DNA of 64,000 bases. Source: Sphingomicrobium nitratireducens (lineage in GTDB: Bacteria; Pseudomonadota; Alphaproteobacteria; Sphingomonadales; Sphingomonadaceae). The notes beneath the pieces were generated by a model, which did no database searches, was not told the origin of the DNA, and worked only from the letters and a program-made list of their open reading frames with translations. Shown here one piece after another: positions 50,748 to 59,962 of this stretch. How positions within the stretch are numbered: the stretch's first letter is position 1; each line of letters starts with the position of its first letter. The stretch lies in assembly GCF_026157035.1 (NCBI RefSeq), contig NZ_JANJZA010000001.1, positions 661,001 through 725,000 on the forward strand. The letters run 5' to 3'. The position numbers and the translations under genes were made by a program.

Positions 50748-51779
50748 TCATACGACCTCGTGCTCGTCGAGCATCACGCCCGAGAACCATTCCTCGGTGT
50801 CCGGATCGAGGCTGGTGTCCGCCTCGCCGATCTGCGCGAGGTGGATGAGCGCGTCGCCGCGATTGACCACACCGAGCCGCGAATGGCCGATGACGATCCC
50901 GTCGACGGGAGAGGTGACCGCGAATTCCTCATCGCCCATCGGGTTGCGCACGATGGCGAGTGTCTGCCCTGCCTTGACGATGCGGCCGGATTCGGCGCGG
51001 ATCGAAGAAATGCCGCCCCGCGGGGCACGCAGCCACATCGACCGGCTCGCCTCGAGCGTGGGGTGCGGCGAACGTTTGGGCCTCTTGAGCGCGAGCATCC
51101 CCATCGCCTGCATGGTCCTGAGCACGCCGTTGACCCCGATGCGCGTCGACATCGGATCGAAGCGCAAGGCCTCGCCCGCCTCGAATACCAGCATCTCGAC
51201 CCCGATCTCGTGGGCGATCGCCCGCATCGAGCCCTCGCGCAGCTTGGAGGTCATGATCACCGGGGGGGCGAAGGCGCGGGCGAGTTCGAGCGCGCGCGGA
51301 CTCTCGTTGCTGACCCGGACCTGCGGCAAATTGTAGCGGTGCATGGCGGCCGAATGGAGGTCGATGCCGAAATCGGCGCGTTCCATGATCTCGGTGCGGA
51401 ACAGGTAGGCGAGGCGGCTGGCGAGCGGCCCGTCGACCCGCCCCGGGAAACTGCGGTTGAGGTCGCGGCGGTCGGGAAGGTAGCGGCTGTTGGCGACGAA
51501 GCCGAAGGCATTGACCACCGGCACCACGATCAGCGTGCCCGACAGGCTCTTGGGGCTGACCTTTCGGATCAGCCGCCGCGCGACCTCGACCCCGCTGATC
51601 TCGTCGCCGTGGACTGCCGCGCTGACGAACAGGACGGGGCCTTCCTTGCGTCCGTGGATGACGCGCACCGGCAGGCTGACCACGCTGTCTGCGGCATCGC
51701 GGCTGACAGGGATGTCGATCGCCGTGCGCTTGCCGGGCGCGACCTTGGTACGAAACAGGGTGAAGGGTTGCGCGCTCAT
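50748..51779 (-). CDS. AspA/AstE-like zinc hydrolase (M14-type)
   Basis: Family of succinylglutamate desuccinylases and aspartoacylases, zinc-dependent amide hydrolases. The zinc motif is HGDE (AAVHGDEISGVEVARR) with a third ligand in DLHSAAMHRYNLPQ; DLNRSFPG binds the substrate carboxylate. The C-terminal ~100 residues (KAGQTLAIVRNP, SPVDGIVIGHS) form a biotinyl-like barrel seen in the family. Starts at 51791 and 51779 are possible; a AAGGGCGA sits close before 51779. Substrate unknown. Divergent from the rpsM leader. Confidence 0.85.
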   Translation of the reverse strand: MSAQPFTLFRTKVAPGKRTAIDIPVSRDAADSVVSLPVRVIHGRKEGPVLFVSAAVHGDEISGVEVARRLIRKVSPKSLSGTLIVVPVVNAFGFVANSRYLPDRRDLNRSFPGRVDGPLASRLAYLFRTEIMERADFGIDLHSAAMHRYNLPQVRVSNESPRALELARAFAPPVIMTSKLREGSMRAIAHEIGVEMLVFEAGEALRFDPMSTRIGVNGVLRTMQAMGMLALKRPKRSPHPTLEASRSMWLRAPRGGISSIRAESGRIVKAGQTLAIVRNPMGDEEFAVTSPVDGIVIGHSRLGVVNRGDALIHLAQIGEADTSLDPDTEEWFSGVMLDEHEVV

Positions 51780-51864
51780 TCGCCCTTGCATAAGCGGGCG
51801 TCGCTCTGAACTCTACGGCAATCGTGCAAGGCGAACGTGCCCGCGCCATGCTGCACTGCAGCGC

Positions 51865-51893
51865 TTGACTCTCGCGCGGCCCCTTCCTACATG
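51865..51893 (+). promoter_or_regulatory. Candidate sigma-70 promoter of the alpha operon
   Basis: TTGACT (51865-51870), 17-base spacer, TACATG (51888-51893). It lies about 135 bases before rpsM, in the divergent gap from the AspA/AstE-like gene. The -35 is near-consensus, the -10 is moderate. Transcription would start near 51900, just before the leader hairpin. Confidence 0.55.
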
Positions 51894-51919
51894 GCGCGCA
51901 TCCCGCGAGGACGGAACTC

Positions 51920-51950
51920 GGCGGCGCACTGGGTGCGCGCGCCATTTTTT
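51920..51950 (+). terminator. Terminator-like hairpin in the rpsM leader
   Basis: GGCGGCGCA (51920-51928), loop CTGGG, TGCGCGCGCC (51934-51943) with one bulged G, followed by A and six T (51945-51950). It lies after the candidate promoter and ~80 bases before rpsM. No plus-strand gene lies close upstream, so it is more likely an attenuator of the alpha operon than the end of another transcript. Confidence 0.75.
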
Positions 51951-52028
51951 CGTTTGCAGCGGGGCAACGCTACGAGATGGGCGACCCGTTAGTGCCGGTC
52001 GTCCGTGGAGCCGAGGAGATACACGTTC

Positions 52029-52397
52029 ATGGCACGTATTGCGGGTGTCAACATCCCGACCAACAAGCGCGTCGAAATCGCGCTGACCTACATTCACGGC
52101 ATCGGTCACACGACCGCCCGTGAGATCACCAAGAAGCTGGACATCGCGCCCGAGCGCCGCGTTTCCGATCTCACCGACCAGGAGGTTCTCCACCTGCGCG
52201 AGACGATCGACGCGGACTACACCGTCGAAGGCGACCTGCGTCGCCAGACCGCGATGAACATCAAGCGCCTGATGGACTTGGCCTGCTACCGCGGCCTGCG
52301 TCACCGCAAGGGTCTGCCGGTTCGCGGCCAGCGCACGCACACCAATGCGCGCACCCGCAAGGGCAAGGCCAAGCCGATCGCGGGCAAGAAGAAGTAA
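52029..52397 (+). CDS. rpsM: 30S ribosomal protein S13
   Basis: S13 of the 30S head, 122 residues. It starts [20 protein letters not shown], with [10 protein letters not shown] and the basic C-terminal [20 protein letters not shown] tail. AGGAGA nine bases before the ATG. First gene of a four-gene alpha operon (S13, S11, RpoA, L17); rpsD is absent, as in many alphaproteobacteria. Confidence 0.99.
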   Translation: MARIAGVNIPTNKRVEIALTYIHGIGHTTAREITKKLDIAPERRVSDLTDQEVLHLRETIDADYTVEGDLRRQTAMNIKRLMDLACYRGLRHRKGLPVRGQRTHTNARTRKGKAKPIAGKKK

Positions 52398-52415
52398 GCC
52401 TTCGGGCCTTCTTTT
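52390..52415 (+). other. Hairpin at the rpsM-rpsK junction
   Basis: AGAAG (52390-52394) pairs with CTTCT (52408-52412) and GCC with GGC around a TTCG tetraloop; TTTT follows partly. A weak terminator or RNA-processing element spanning the rpsM stop codon. Confidence 0.4.
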
Positions 52416-52448
52416 CGCTGATACAGCTTCCAGTAGGATAGAGAAACA

Positions 52449-52838
52449 ATGGCACGTGAACCGCAGCGCGTTCGTCGCCGGGAACGCAAGAACATCACCG
52501 CGGGCGTCGCGCATGTGAACGCCTCGTTCAACAACACCATGATCACCATCACCGATGCGCAGGGCAATGCGATCAGCTGGTCGAGCGCCGGCATGATGGG
52601 CTTCAAGGGCTCGCGCAAGTCGACCCCCTATGCCGCGCAGGTTGCCGCCGAAGACGCGGGCAAGAAGGCGCAGGAACATGGCGTTCGCACCCTCGAGGTC
52701 GAGGTCAAGGGCCCGGGTTCGGGCCGCGAATCGGCGCTTCGCGCGCTCCAGGCGGTGGGCTTCACCATCACCTCGATCCGCGACGTGACCCCGATCCCGC
52801 ACAACGGTGTGCGTCCTCCCAAGCGCCGCCGCGTCTGA
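52449..52838 (+). CDS. rpsK: 30S ribosomal protein S11
   Basis: 129-residue S11 of the 30S platform. [36 protein letters not shown] and the basic end [10 protein letters not shown] are diagnostic. It follows rpsM by 51 bases. Confidence 0.99.
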   Translation: MAREPQRVRRRERKNITAGVAHVNASFNNTMITITDAQGNAISWSSAGMMGFKGSRKSTPYAAQVAAEDAGKKAQEHGVRTLEVEVKGPGSGRESALRALQAVGFTITSIRDVTPIPHNGVRPPKRRRV

Positions 52839-52858
52839 CGCTTCGCGCTGATCGTATC

Positions 52859-52887
52859 CCGGTGGGACCCGACGTCACTCCCACCGG
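52859..52887 (+). other. Perfect 9-bp hairpin between rpsK and rpoA
   Basis: CCGGTGGGA (52859-52867), 11-base loop, TCCCACCGG (52879-52887), then ATTTGAATTT. The T-rich tail is short and interrupted, so this is at most a partial terminator or mRNA-processing element. Confidence 0.5.
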
Positions 52888-52941
52888 ATTTGAATTTGAG
52901 GAAAAAGGCGGAGGACGCTCCGCCGCAGGGCAGGGAAACCT

Positions 52942-53994
52942 ATGTCGATCAACGCAAAGAACTGGCAGGAACTGAAGAAGCCGCAGGCGCTCGACCGCAA
53001 GGCCGGCGCCGACGTGAAGCGCAAGGCGACCTTCGTCGCGGAACCGCTCGAGCGCGGTTTCGGCATGACGCTCGGCAACTCGCTGCGCCGCGTCCTTCTC
53101 TCCTCGCTCCAGGGTGCTGCGGTCACCTCGATCAAGATCGAGGGCGTGCTGCACGAATTCTCGTCGCTGGCGGGCGTTCGCGAGGACGTCACCGACATCG
53201 TCATCAATATCAAGCAGATCGCGCTCAAGATGGAAGGCGAGGGCCCCAAGCGCCTGCAGCTTTCCGCGACCGGCCCTGGCGAAGTGACCGCCGGCCAGAT
53301 CGCGTGCCCGGGCGATATCGAGATCACCAACCCCGATCTCGTCATCTGCCATCTCGACGAGGGCGCGACGCTCAACATGGAACTGACCGCGGACGTCGGT
53401 AAGGGCTATGTGCCGGCGGCGATGAACCGTCCGGCGGACGCCCCGATCGGCCTCATCCCGGTCGACAGCCTGTTCTCGCCGATCCGTCAGGTCGCCTACA
53501 AGGTGGACAACACCCGCGTCGGCCAGGATCTCGACTACGACAAGCTGTCGCTGACCATCGAGACCGACGGCACCGTCACCCCGGAAGACGCGGTGGCCTA
53601 TGCCGCGCGCATCCTCCAGGACCAGCTTCAGCTCTTCGTCCACTTCGACGACAGCGCGATCGCTCCGGCGCCGACCCAGTCGGCCGGTGCGAGCGAGGAC
53701 GGCCAGGACGCCAACCAGCTCAACCGCTACCTCCTCAAGAAGGTGGACGAACTGGAACTGTCGGTCCGTTCGGCGAACTGCCTGAAGAACGACAACATCA
53801 TCTACATTGGCGACCTCGTCCAGAAGACCGAAGCCGAGATGCTCCGCACCCCGAACTTCGGCCGCAAGAGCCTGAACGAGATCAAGGAAGTCCTCGCCTC
53901 GATGGGTCTTCGCCTGGGCATGGAAATCCCCGGCTGGCCGCCCGAGAATATCGAGGAAATGGCCAAGAAGCTCGAGCAGGAACTGCTCGGCTAG
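52942..53994 (+). CDS. rpoA: DNA-directed RNA polymerase subunit alpha
   Basis: 350-residue alpha subunit. N-terminal assembly domain with [20 protein letters not shown], and C-terminal domain with [20 protein letters not shown] and [20 protein letters not shown], the helix that contacts UP elements and activators such as PhoB. Third gene of the alpha operon. Confidence 0.99.
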   Translation: MSINAKNWQELKKPQALDRKAGADVKRKATFVAEPLERGFGMTLGNSLRRVLLSSLQGAAVTSIKIEGVLHEFSSLAGVREDVTDIVINIKQIALKMEGEGPKRLQLSATGPGEVTAGQIACPGDIEITNPDLVICHLDEGATLNMELTADVGKGYVPAAMNRPADAPIGLIPVDSLFSPIRQVAYKVDNTRVGQDLDYDKLSLTIETDGTVTPEDAVAYAARILQDQLQLFVHFDDSAIAPAPTQSAGASEDGQDANQLNRYLLKKVDELELSVRSANCLKNDNIIYIGDLVQKTEAEMLRTPNFGRKSLNEIKEVLASMGLRLGMEIPGWPPENIEEMAKKLEQELLG

Positions 53995-54001
53995 CAAGGT
54001 T

Positions 54002-54028
54002 CGGGAAGCGTCCCTCGGGCGCTTCCCG
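54002..54028 (+). other. Perfect 9-bp hairpin between rpoA and rplQ
   Basis: CGGGAAGCG (54002-54010) and CGCTTCCCG (54020-54028) around TCCCTCGGG. Only GTTTC follows, so it is not a strong terminator. Possible pause or processing site in the alpha operon mRNA. Confidence 0.45.
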
Positions 54029-54114
54029 GTTTCAAGGGGTCTTGGCGCTGCCCCATTCCAGCGCCTGGGACGGGATACCTCGCACGGTCCCGCCACGAAC
54101 GAAGGATAAGAATT

Positions 54115-54531
54115 ATGCGCCATCGTGTTGGCCATCGCAAACTCGGCCGTACCGGCAGCCACCGTATCGCCATGCTTCGCAACATGGCCGCCGCGCTCGT
54201 CAAGCACGAGCAGGTGACCACCACGCTTCCCAAGGCGAAGGAGCTGCGCCCCTACGTCGAGAAGCTGGTGACCCTCGCCAAGAAGGGTGGCCTGTCGAAC
54301 CGTCGTCTGGCCCACGCCAAGATGATGGACGATGCGCAGCTCAAGAAGCTGTTCGACGTTCTCGCGCCGCGTTACGCGGACCGTAACGGCGGCTACACCC
54401 GTATCGTCAAGGCCGGCATCCGCGCGTCGGATGCCGCCCAGATGGCCGTCATCGAATTCGTCGACCGCGATGTCGACGCCAAGGGTCAGGATTCGGGCCC
54501 GGTCATGACGGAGGAAGAGTTCGAAGGCTAA
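54115..54531 (+). CDS. rplQ: 50S ribosomal protein L17
   Basis: 138 residues, starting [20 protein letters not shown], with [30 protein letters not shown] precedes the ATG. Last gene of the alpha operon; a strong terminator lies 30 bases after its stop. Confidence 0.99.
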   Translation: MRHRVGHRKLGRTGSHRIAMLRNMAAALVKHEQVTTTLPKAKELRPYVEKLVTLAKKGGLSNRRLAHAKMMDDAQLKKLFDVLAPRYADRNGGYTRIVKAGIRASDAAQMAVIEFVDRDVDAKGQDSGPVMTEEEFEG

Positions 54532-54560
54532 GCCTTCGTCTCTCCCGACTGGACAAGAAG

Positions 54561-54594
54561 AGGCGGGGATGGTTCATCCATCCCCGCCTTTTTC
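54561..54594 (+). terminator. Rho-independent terminator of the alpha operon
   Basis: GGCGGGGATGG (54562-54572), loop TTCAT, CCATCCCCGCC (54578-54588), then five T. Perfect 11-bp stem right after rplQ. Confidence 0.95.
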
Positions 54595-54613
54595 GTGTCT
54601 GCGGGAGATTTTC

Positions 54614-56788
54614 ATGCGCGCCTTCACCCTTGCCCTGCTGATGGCGTCGACCGCCGCCTGCACCACCACCGATCATGAGGAACCGATGACCGCGAGCGCC
54701 ACCACTCAGCCTTCCGCAACCATCGCGGTCCCCGCCTATGTCGAGACGCGCCGCGTCGACGTGGTCGACACGCAGGCCGGCATCGAGATTCCCGATCCCT
54801 ACCGCTGGCTCGAAAACGACGTGCGCGAGGACGCCGAGGTCGCGGCTTGGGTTGCGGCGCAGAACGCGGTGACCGAGCAGGTGCTGGACGCGCTTCCCGC
54901 GCGCGACTGGTTCGAGAAGAAGACCGCCGCCCTCATCGACTATGAACGCATCGGCGTGCCCGAAGAAAAGGGCGGACGCTATTTCTACAGCCGCAACGAC
55001 GGTCTCCAGAACCAGGACGTGCTCTACGTCCGCGAAGGACTCGACGGCGCCCCGCGCGTATTGATCGATCCCAACCAGTGGGAAGGCGACGGCACGACCG
55101 CGCTCGCCTCGAGCGTGATCTCCGAGGACGGCACCAAGCTCGTCTATTCGATCCAGAAGGCGGGCAGCGACTGGCGCACGCTGCGTGTCCTCGATGTCGA
55201 TAGCGGTGCGATCCTCGACGACGAGATCGAATGGGCGATGGATTACGGGCTCAACTGGGACAAGACGGGCGAGGGTTTCTACTACGTCCGCCGCCCCGCC
55301 CCCAAGGAAGGCGAGGCGTTCCAGGCGGTCATTCGCGATGCCAAGATCTTCTATCACAAGCTCGGCGACGATCCCGCCGACGATCGCCTGATCTTCGAAG
55401 ACCCCGAGCGGCCCAACATTCTCTACCAGGGTGGCCTGAGCGAGGACGGCAACACGCTCTTCCTGATCGGCTTCGACGGCAAGAGTCCGGGCTACGAGTT
55501 GAGCTATCTCGACCTCACCGACGAGACGCTCCCGCAGACCTACATCTACGAGAGCTTCGACCACAAGGCCTACCCGTTCGGCGACGAGGGCAGCATCGTC
55601 TACATCGCCACCGAGGAAGACGCGCCCAACCAGAAGATCGTCGCCTACGACATGGCCGCGCCCGAGAAGGGCCTCGTCACCGTCGTCCCCGAGCAGGAGC
55701 AGCGCCTATCCTCCGCCTCGATGGTCGGCGGCAAGCTCTTCGCCAGCTACCTCGTCGACGCGAAGACCGAAGTGCGCGTATTCGATGCCGACGGCACGGC
55801 GCGCGGCACGGTCGACCTGCCCGGGCTCGGCGTAGCCAGCGGCTTCGGCGGCGAGAACGACGCGACCGAAACCTTCTTCGGCTATTCGAGCTTCAACCAG
55901 CCGCCGAGTGTCTATCGCATGGACCTGACCGACGGCAGCGTCACCCAGTGGACCGCACCGAAGCTCAACTTCGACCCCGACGCGATCAGCGTCGAGCAGG
56001 TCTTCTACGCCTCGAAGGACGGCACGCGCGTGCCCATGTTCATCGTCAAGCGCAAGGACGTGACCACGCCTGCGCCGACGCTGCTCTATGCCTATGGCGG
56101 GTTCGACGCGACCATGTCGCCGTCCTACTCGACCAGCCGCATGTCGTGGATCGAGGCGGGCGGCGTCTACGTCCTCGCCAACATTCGCGGCGGCGGCGAA
56201 TATGGCAAGAAGTGGCACGACGGCGGCCGCCGCTTCAACAAGCAGAACGTGTTCGACGACTTCATCGCGGCCGGCGAAGCGCTGGTCGCCAGCGGCGTCA
56301 CCACGAAGGAGCAGCTTGCCATCCAGGGTGGCTCCAACGGCGGACTGCTCATCGGCGCGGTGCTCAACCAGCGTCCCGACCTGTTCGCGGCCGCAGTGCC
56401 CGAAGTCGGCGTCATGGACATGACCCGCTTCCACAAGTTCACCTCGGGGGTCTACTGGATCAACGACTATGGCGATCCCGAGGACGCCGAGATGCTGCGC
56501 TACCTGCTCGGCTATTCGCCCTACCACAATGTTCGCGCCGAGGCGGATTATCCCGCCGTGCTGGTCACCACCGCCGACACGGACGACCGCGTCGTGCCGG
56601 GCCACAGCTTCAAATATGCCGCGGCCATGCAGGCGGCAGCCGGCGATGGCGACGGCCCGATCCTCATCCGGATCGAGACCAGCGCGGGCCACGGCAGCGG
56701 CAAGCCGACCGACAAGATCATCCAGGAGATCGCCGACAAGGCAGCCTTCATGGCCTATTACACGGGGCTCAACCCGCAGGCGGAGTGA
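54614..56788 (+). CDS. Prolyl oligopeptidase (S9A), lipoprotein
   Basis: A 724-residue serine oligopeptidase. The start MRAFTLALLMASTAACTTTD has a lipobox TAAC, so it is probably anchored as a lipoprotein. DPYRWLENDV begins the beta-propeller lid; the alpha/beta-hydrolase part has YGGFDATMSPSYS, nucleophile Ser in GGSNGGLL, Asp in DTDDRVVPGHS and His in SAGHGSGKP. It cleaves proline-containing peptides, likely periplasmic. The ATG follows GGGAGA. Its end overlaps the convergent AraC-type gene by 20 bases. Confidence 0.93.
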   Translation: MRAFTLALLMASTAACTTTDHEEPMTASATTQPSATIAVPAYVETRRVDVVDTQAGIEIPDPYRWLENDVREDAEVAAWVAAQNAVTEQVLDALPARDWFEKKTAALIDYERIGVPEEKGGRYFYSRNDGLQNQDVLYVREGLDGAPRVLIDPNQWEGDGTTALASSVISEDGTKLVYSIQKAGSDWRTLRVLDVDSGAILDDEIEWAMDYGLNWDKTGEGFYYVRRPAPKEGEAFQAVIRDAKIFYHKLGDDPADDRLIFEDPERPNILYQGGLSEDGNTLFLIGFDGKSPGYELSYLDLTDETLPQTYIYESFDHKAYPFGDEGSIVYIATEEDAPNQKIVAYDMAAPEKGLVTVVPEQEQRLSSASMVGGKLFASYLVDAKTEVRVFDADGTARGTVDLPGLGVASGFGGENDATETFFGYSSFNQPPSVYRMDLTDGSVTQWTAPKLNFDPDAISVEQVFYASKDGTRVPMFIVKRKDVTTPAPTLLYAYGGFDATMSPSYSTSRMSWIEAGGVYVLANIRGGGEYGKKWHDGGRRFNKQNVFDDFIAAGEALVASGVTTKEQLAIQGGSNGGLLIGAVLNQRPDLFAAAVPEVGVMDMTRFHKFTSGVYWINDYGDPEDAEMLRYLLGYSPYHNVRAEADYPAVLVTTADTDDRVVPGHSFKYAAAMQAAAGDGDGPILIRIETSAGHGSGKPTDKIIQEIADKAAFMAYYTGLNPQAE

Positions 56789-57620
56789 CAGGGCGCGGCG
56801 CGACGGCCGCGAAGGCGTCGAGCCATGCTTGCGGGTAGCCGTTGAGCATGGCCGATGCCGGATCGCGTGATCCGGGCGGGTAGAACAGCCAGTCGGTTTC
56901 GTCACGCTCGAGCGCCGACGGCTTCAGCCCGAACAGTTCGCGCAGGTCGCGCAGCCAGTGCGACTGGTCGGCATAATGGCAATTGGGCGGCACCGAGGCC
57001 CATTCGACCCGCGGGCTGAGCAGCGAGCGTAAGGCGCGCGCGCTCCTCTGGTAGCGCGACGGCGTGATTCCGTAGCGCGCCTTGAACTGCCGCTGGATGG
57101 TACGCGGGGTCGTGCCCAGCATCGTCGCCAGTATCGGGATGGGGAGCCGCTCGCGCCGCCCGTAGAGCAGGGCGCGGGCCTGTTCCGCAAGGCCATCGCC
57201 CGGCAGGCTGCGCGCGCGCTGCATCAGGTACGCTTCCGCCATCTCGAGCGCCGCGACCGGATCGCCAGCCGCCGCGCAGCGCTCGGCCAACGCGATGAGG
57301 TCGGGCCGTTCCAGCGCAGTGACCCCGGGACCCAGGGTCGCCGGATCGATCCCAAGCAATCTCGAGTAGGCGCCGATCGCCAGGTCGACGAACAAGGCGC
57401 GGCCCTTGAGCTGGAAGAGCGGCGCGGGCCTCGGGAAGTGACAGGCCAGCACCGGCTCGCGGCGCAGCTGGCCATCGACCCGCACGCCTTCCCCATCGAG
57501 CGCGATGTAGAGCGCTGAAGGTCGCAGCAGGTGCTGGCGATGCCCCGGCGCATCGACGATCGCGAGGAGCAGGACGGTCTCGCGCAATTCGTCGGGGGGC
57601 AGGAAGGCATGTACCGGCAT
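56769..57620 (-). CDS. AraC-family transcriptional regulator
   Basis: 283 residues. The C-terminal AraC domain has two HTH units: IPILATMLGTTPRTIQRQFK and the second with CHYADQSHWLRDLRELFGLK, followed by PSALERDE. The N-terminal ~150 residues are an unassigned sensor region (DAPGHRQHLLRPSALYIALD). DNA-binding half is confident; the effector is unknown. Possibly controls the transporter gene 36 bases upstream. Confidence 0.88.
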   Translation of the reverse strand: MPVHAFLPPDELRETVLLLAIVDAPGHRQHLLRPSALYIALDGEGVRVDGQLRREPVLACHFPRPAPLFQLKGRALFVDLAIGAYSRLLGIDPATLGPGVTALERPDLIALAERCAAAGDPVAALEMAEAYLMQRARSLPGDGLAEQARALLYGRRERLPIPILATMLGTTPRTIQRQFKARYGITPSRYQRSARALRSLLSPRVEWASVPPNCHYADQSHWLRDLRELFGLKPSALERDETDWLFYPPGSRDPASAMLNGYPQAWLDAFAAVAPRPVTPPAG

Positions 57621-57656
57621 CCCGGCGAGACTAGCTCGCCAGAAGTTGCAGGCAAG

Positions 57657-59009
57657 TTATCCGAGCGCGAGCTTGGGCCGCACCGCGCGCGCCTCGCGCC
57701 CGTCCGGGATGCCTTCCTTCTCGTAGAGGTCGAAGCCCTTCAGGAGCCGGATCGAGAGGAAGATGAAGATGGCGGGCAGGATCGAGGTCGACAGGCTGAT
57801 CGCCATGGTGAAGTCGTCGCCCTGCGCCTGGTTGGGCACGAAATCCACATATTGTAGCATCAGCCCGAACAGGAAGCCGATCAGCGCCGCGACGATCTTG
57901 TCGATCAGGCTGTAGATGGTCGCATAGACGCCCTGGCGCTGCCGTCCGCTCTCACGCGCGTCATAGTCGGCAATGTCGCCAAGCATCGCATAGCCGACCG
58001 TGCGCCCGCACCCGCTCGCCAGCCCCGCGAGGATCACCAGTACGAGATAGGCAGGCGCGCCAAAGGCGAGGACGGTCGGCCACAGCAGCAACGTCGCGAG
58101 CCAGGTCAGCTGTCCCGCGATCCACGTCCGACGCGTGCCAAGCCGCCCGACGATACGCCACCACATCCCCATGCCGAGGATCGAGGCAAGCGTGTAGGCA
58201 AGGAACAGGATGAAGGTCCACTCGGGCCGCTCGATCACGTAGCGGATGACGTAGAAGACCGAGGTGAAGATGCCCGCATAGGCGACGCTCTCCGCGATCT
58301 GCACGCCGATATACTGGCGGTGGTAGCGGTTCTTGAGCACCTCGGCGAACATCTTGAGGGGCGGCCGTTCCTCGCTTCTGTGCGGCGTCGGCACTTCGCG
58401 AAGTCGCCACAGTCCGATGAAATAGAGCAGCGCGCCCAGCGGCGTCCCGATCAGCAGCGCGGGTTCGAGCAGCGCGCGGGGGTCCTCGGACGTCATCAGC
58501 TGCTGGATGAAGACCATCGCGAGGATCGAGGCGATCATCGACACGACCATCATCGCCGTTCGCGCGAGCGTGCGCCGCGATGCGGTCCTCGCCACCTCGA
58601 ACCCGAGCGCCGCCGAGGGCACCTGCCGCAAGGTCTGTCCCAGTTCGAACAGGAGGTAGAAGAAGAGGAGGTAGGCGACCAGCGCCATCCCCCTGAGACC
58701 CGCTGGCGGCAACATTAGCGGGATGATGAGGAGGAATAGCGGCGTTCCCCACAGCATCAGCGGCTTGCGCCTCGGCTGCGCCTTGCGGTCGCTCAGCCAG
58801 GCGATGACCGGATCGCTCGCCCCGTCGAACAGGCGCGTGACCAGCATGATCGCGCCCATCGCGGCGGGCGCCACGAGAAGCGTGTCGGTGCCGTAGATGA
58901 GGAAGAAGCGCGAGAAGACCGAGCCCACCACCGCCGCTACGAAAGCGAACGGTGCCACCATCAGGTAGCGCCGGAAGGCCAGACCCCGGTCCTCGGTCAT
59001 GGTACGCAT
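57657..59009 (-). CDS. GPH-family (MFS_2) sugar or cation symporter
   Basis: 450 residues with about 12 membrane segments. TRLFDGASDPVIAWLSDRKA is the GPH/MFS_2 signature (melibiose-type Asp), and SLIDKIVAALIGFLFGLML another. Substrate unknown; GPH members often cotransport sugars or glucuronides with sodium or protons. The ATG at 59009 follows AGGAG with good spacing. Next on the strand is the AraC-family gene. Confidence 0.87.
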   Translation of the reverse strand: MRTMTEDRGLAFRRYLMVAPFAFVAAVVGSVFSRFFLIYGTDTLLVAPAAMGAIMLVTRLFDGASDPVIAWLSDRKAQPRRKPLMLWGTPLFLLIIPLMLPPAGLRGMALVAYLLFFYLLFELGQTLRQVPSAALGFEVARTASRRTLARTAMMVVSMIASILAMVFIQQLMTSEDPRALLEPALLIGTPLGALLYFIGLWRLREVPTPHRSEERPPLKMFAEVLKNRYHRQYIGVQIAESVAYAGIFTSVFYVIRYVIERPEWTFILFLAYTLASILGMGMWWRIVGRLGTRRTWIAGQLTWLATLLLWPTVLAFGAPAYLVLVILAGLASGCGRTVGYAMLGDIADYDARESGRQRQGVYATIYSLIDKIVAALIGFLFGLMLQYVDFVPNQAQGDDFTMAISLSTSILPAIFIFLSIRLLKGFDLYEKEGIPDGREARAVRPKLALG

Positions 59010-59268
59010 GCCTGCACTCCTGTCCTTACCTGCCACGCACGATAGCAGGCCATCGCGCGATGCGATTGGACGAATGCGACACTCGCTCATCGGGCAGGGG
59101 CGGGCAGGGACCGGCCGGAGAGCCGGCCCCACGCGGGCACAGGGGCGTAGCCGCGCTGCCCGCAGTCACCTTATCGACCCGGATGTTAGAAATCAGTCAC
59201 TTAGGGACGGCCAGTCCCGGATCGGGACAATCCGAAAAAGGCCGCTTAACCGCGATATTCCGCCAAAA
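59010..59268. other. Intergenic gap with small hairpin
   Basis: 259 bases upstream of the transporter gene and beyond the lipoprotein stop. It contains a perfect 6-bp hairpin GGCCGG-AGAG-CCGGCC at 59113-59128 and no recognisable gene, tRNA or clear T-run. Promoter for the transporter probably lies here. Confidence 0.4.
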
Positions 59269-59952
59269 TCAGCCGCCCTCGATCATCGCGTCGACGATCA
59301 CGTAGGTTTCGGGGCCGAACTTCACGGTCACGCGGTCGCCCTCGCGGCTTGTCTTGAAGTCCCAGCCGGCCGACCCGTCGGCCTGCGCGCTGTCGGCTCC
59401 ATAGGGTTCCAGGCCCTTGACGAAGATGGCGCGCTTGCGCCCGTCGGGCTTCATCACTTCGATCAGCGCTTCGCCCTTCTCGCCCCAGTTGCGCTTGATC
59501 CCGGCGTTGCACGACTGGGTCGGGGGCTTGCCGCCGAACCCGCAGTCCATGATCGTCGTCGCGCTATAGTCGGTGCCCGGGACGAGCACATCCTCGCTTT
59601 CCACGAATTCCGCCTGCGCCGCCGCGCGCTGGTCGGTCGACATCGGAACCGACACGATCCGGACACCGCCGACATTGTCGACGATCTCGCCGCCCAGCGC
59701 CTCGGCGCTCGCTTCGGTCGGGCAGCCCACCAGTGTCGCGCTGTCGTCGAGCCAGTTGGCGGTCTTCTCGCTCTCGCCGAGCCGACGGCACGGGTCTCCG
59801 GCATTCGGATAACCGTCGCCGAACGGGGCGAGGTCGTCGCCGATCACCGCGACTTCCTCGACATTGCTCATGTCGGGTTCGCTCGTATCCTGCGCCTCGC
59901 CGCCACCGCACGCAGCCAGCGCCAGCACGGCCCATCCCGCGATCATCTTCAT
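59269..59952 (-). CDS. Cell-envelope lipoprotein, unknown
   Basis: 227 residues. MKMIAGWAVLALAACGGGEA gives lipobox LAAC. After an acidic linker there is a globular domain with four cysteines (DPCRRLGE, LVGCPTEAS, MDCGFGGKPP, QSCNAGIKR). AIFVKGLEPYG and RVTVKFGPETYVIVDAMIEG close the domain. I cannot name the family. It lies ten bases downstream of the duplicated-domain gene, so they are probably cotranscribed. Confidence 0.65.
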   Translation of the reverse strand: MKMIAGWAVLALAACGGGEAQDTSEPDMSNVEEVAVIGDDLAPFGDGYPNAGDPCRRLGESEKTANWLDDSATLVGCPTEASAEALGGEIVDNVGGVRIVSVPMSTDQRAAAQAEFVESEDVLVPGTDYSATTIMDCGFGGKPPTQSCNAGIKRNWGEKGEALIEVMKPDGRKRAIFVKGLEPYGADSAQADGSAGWDFKTSREGDRVTVKFGPETYVIVDAMIEGG

Positions 59953-59962
59953 CGCCTGTCTC

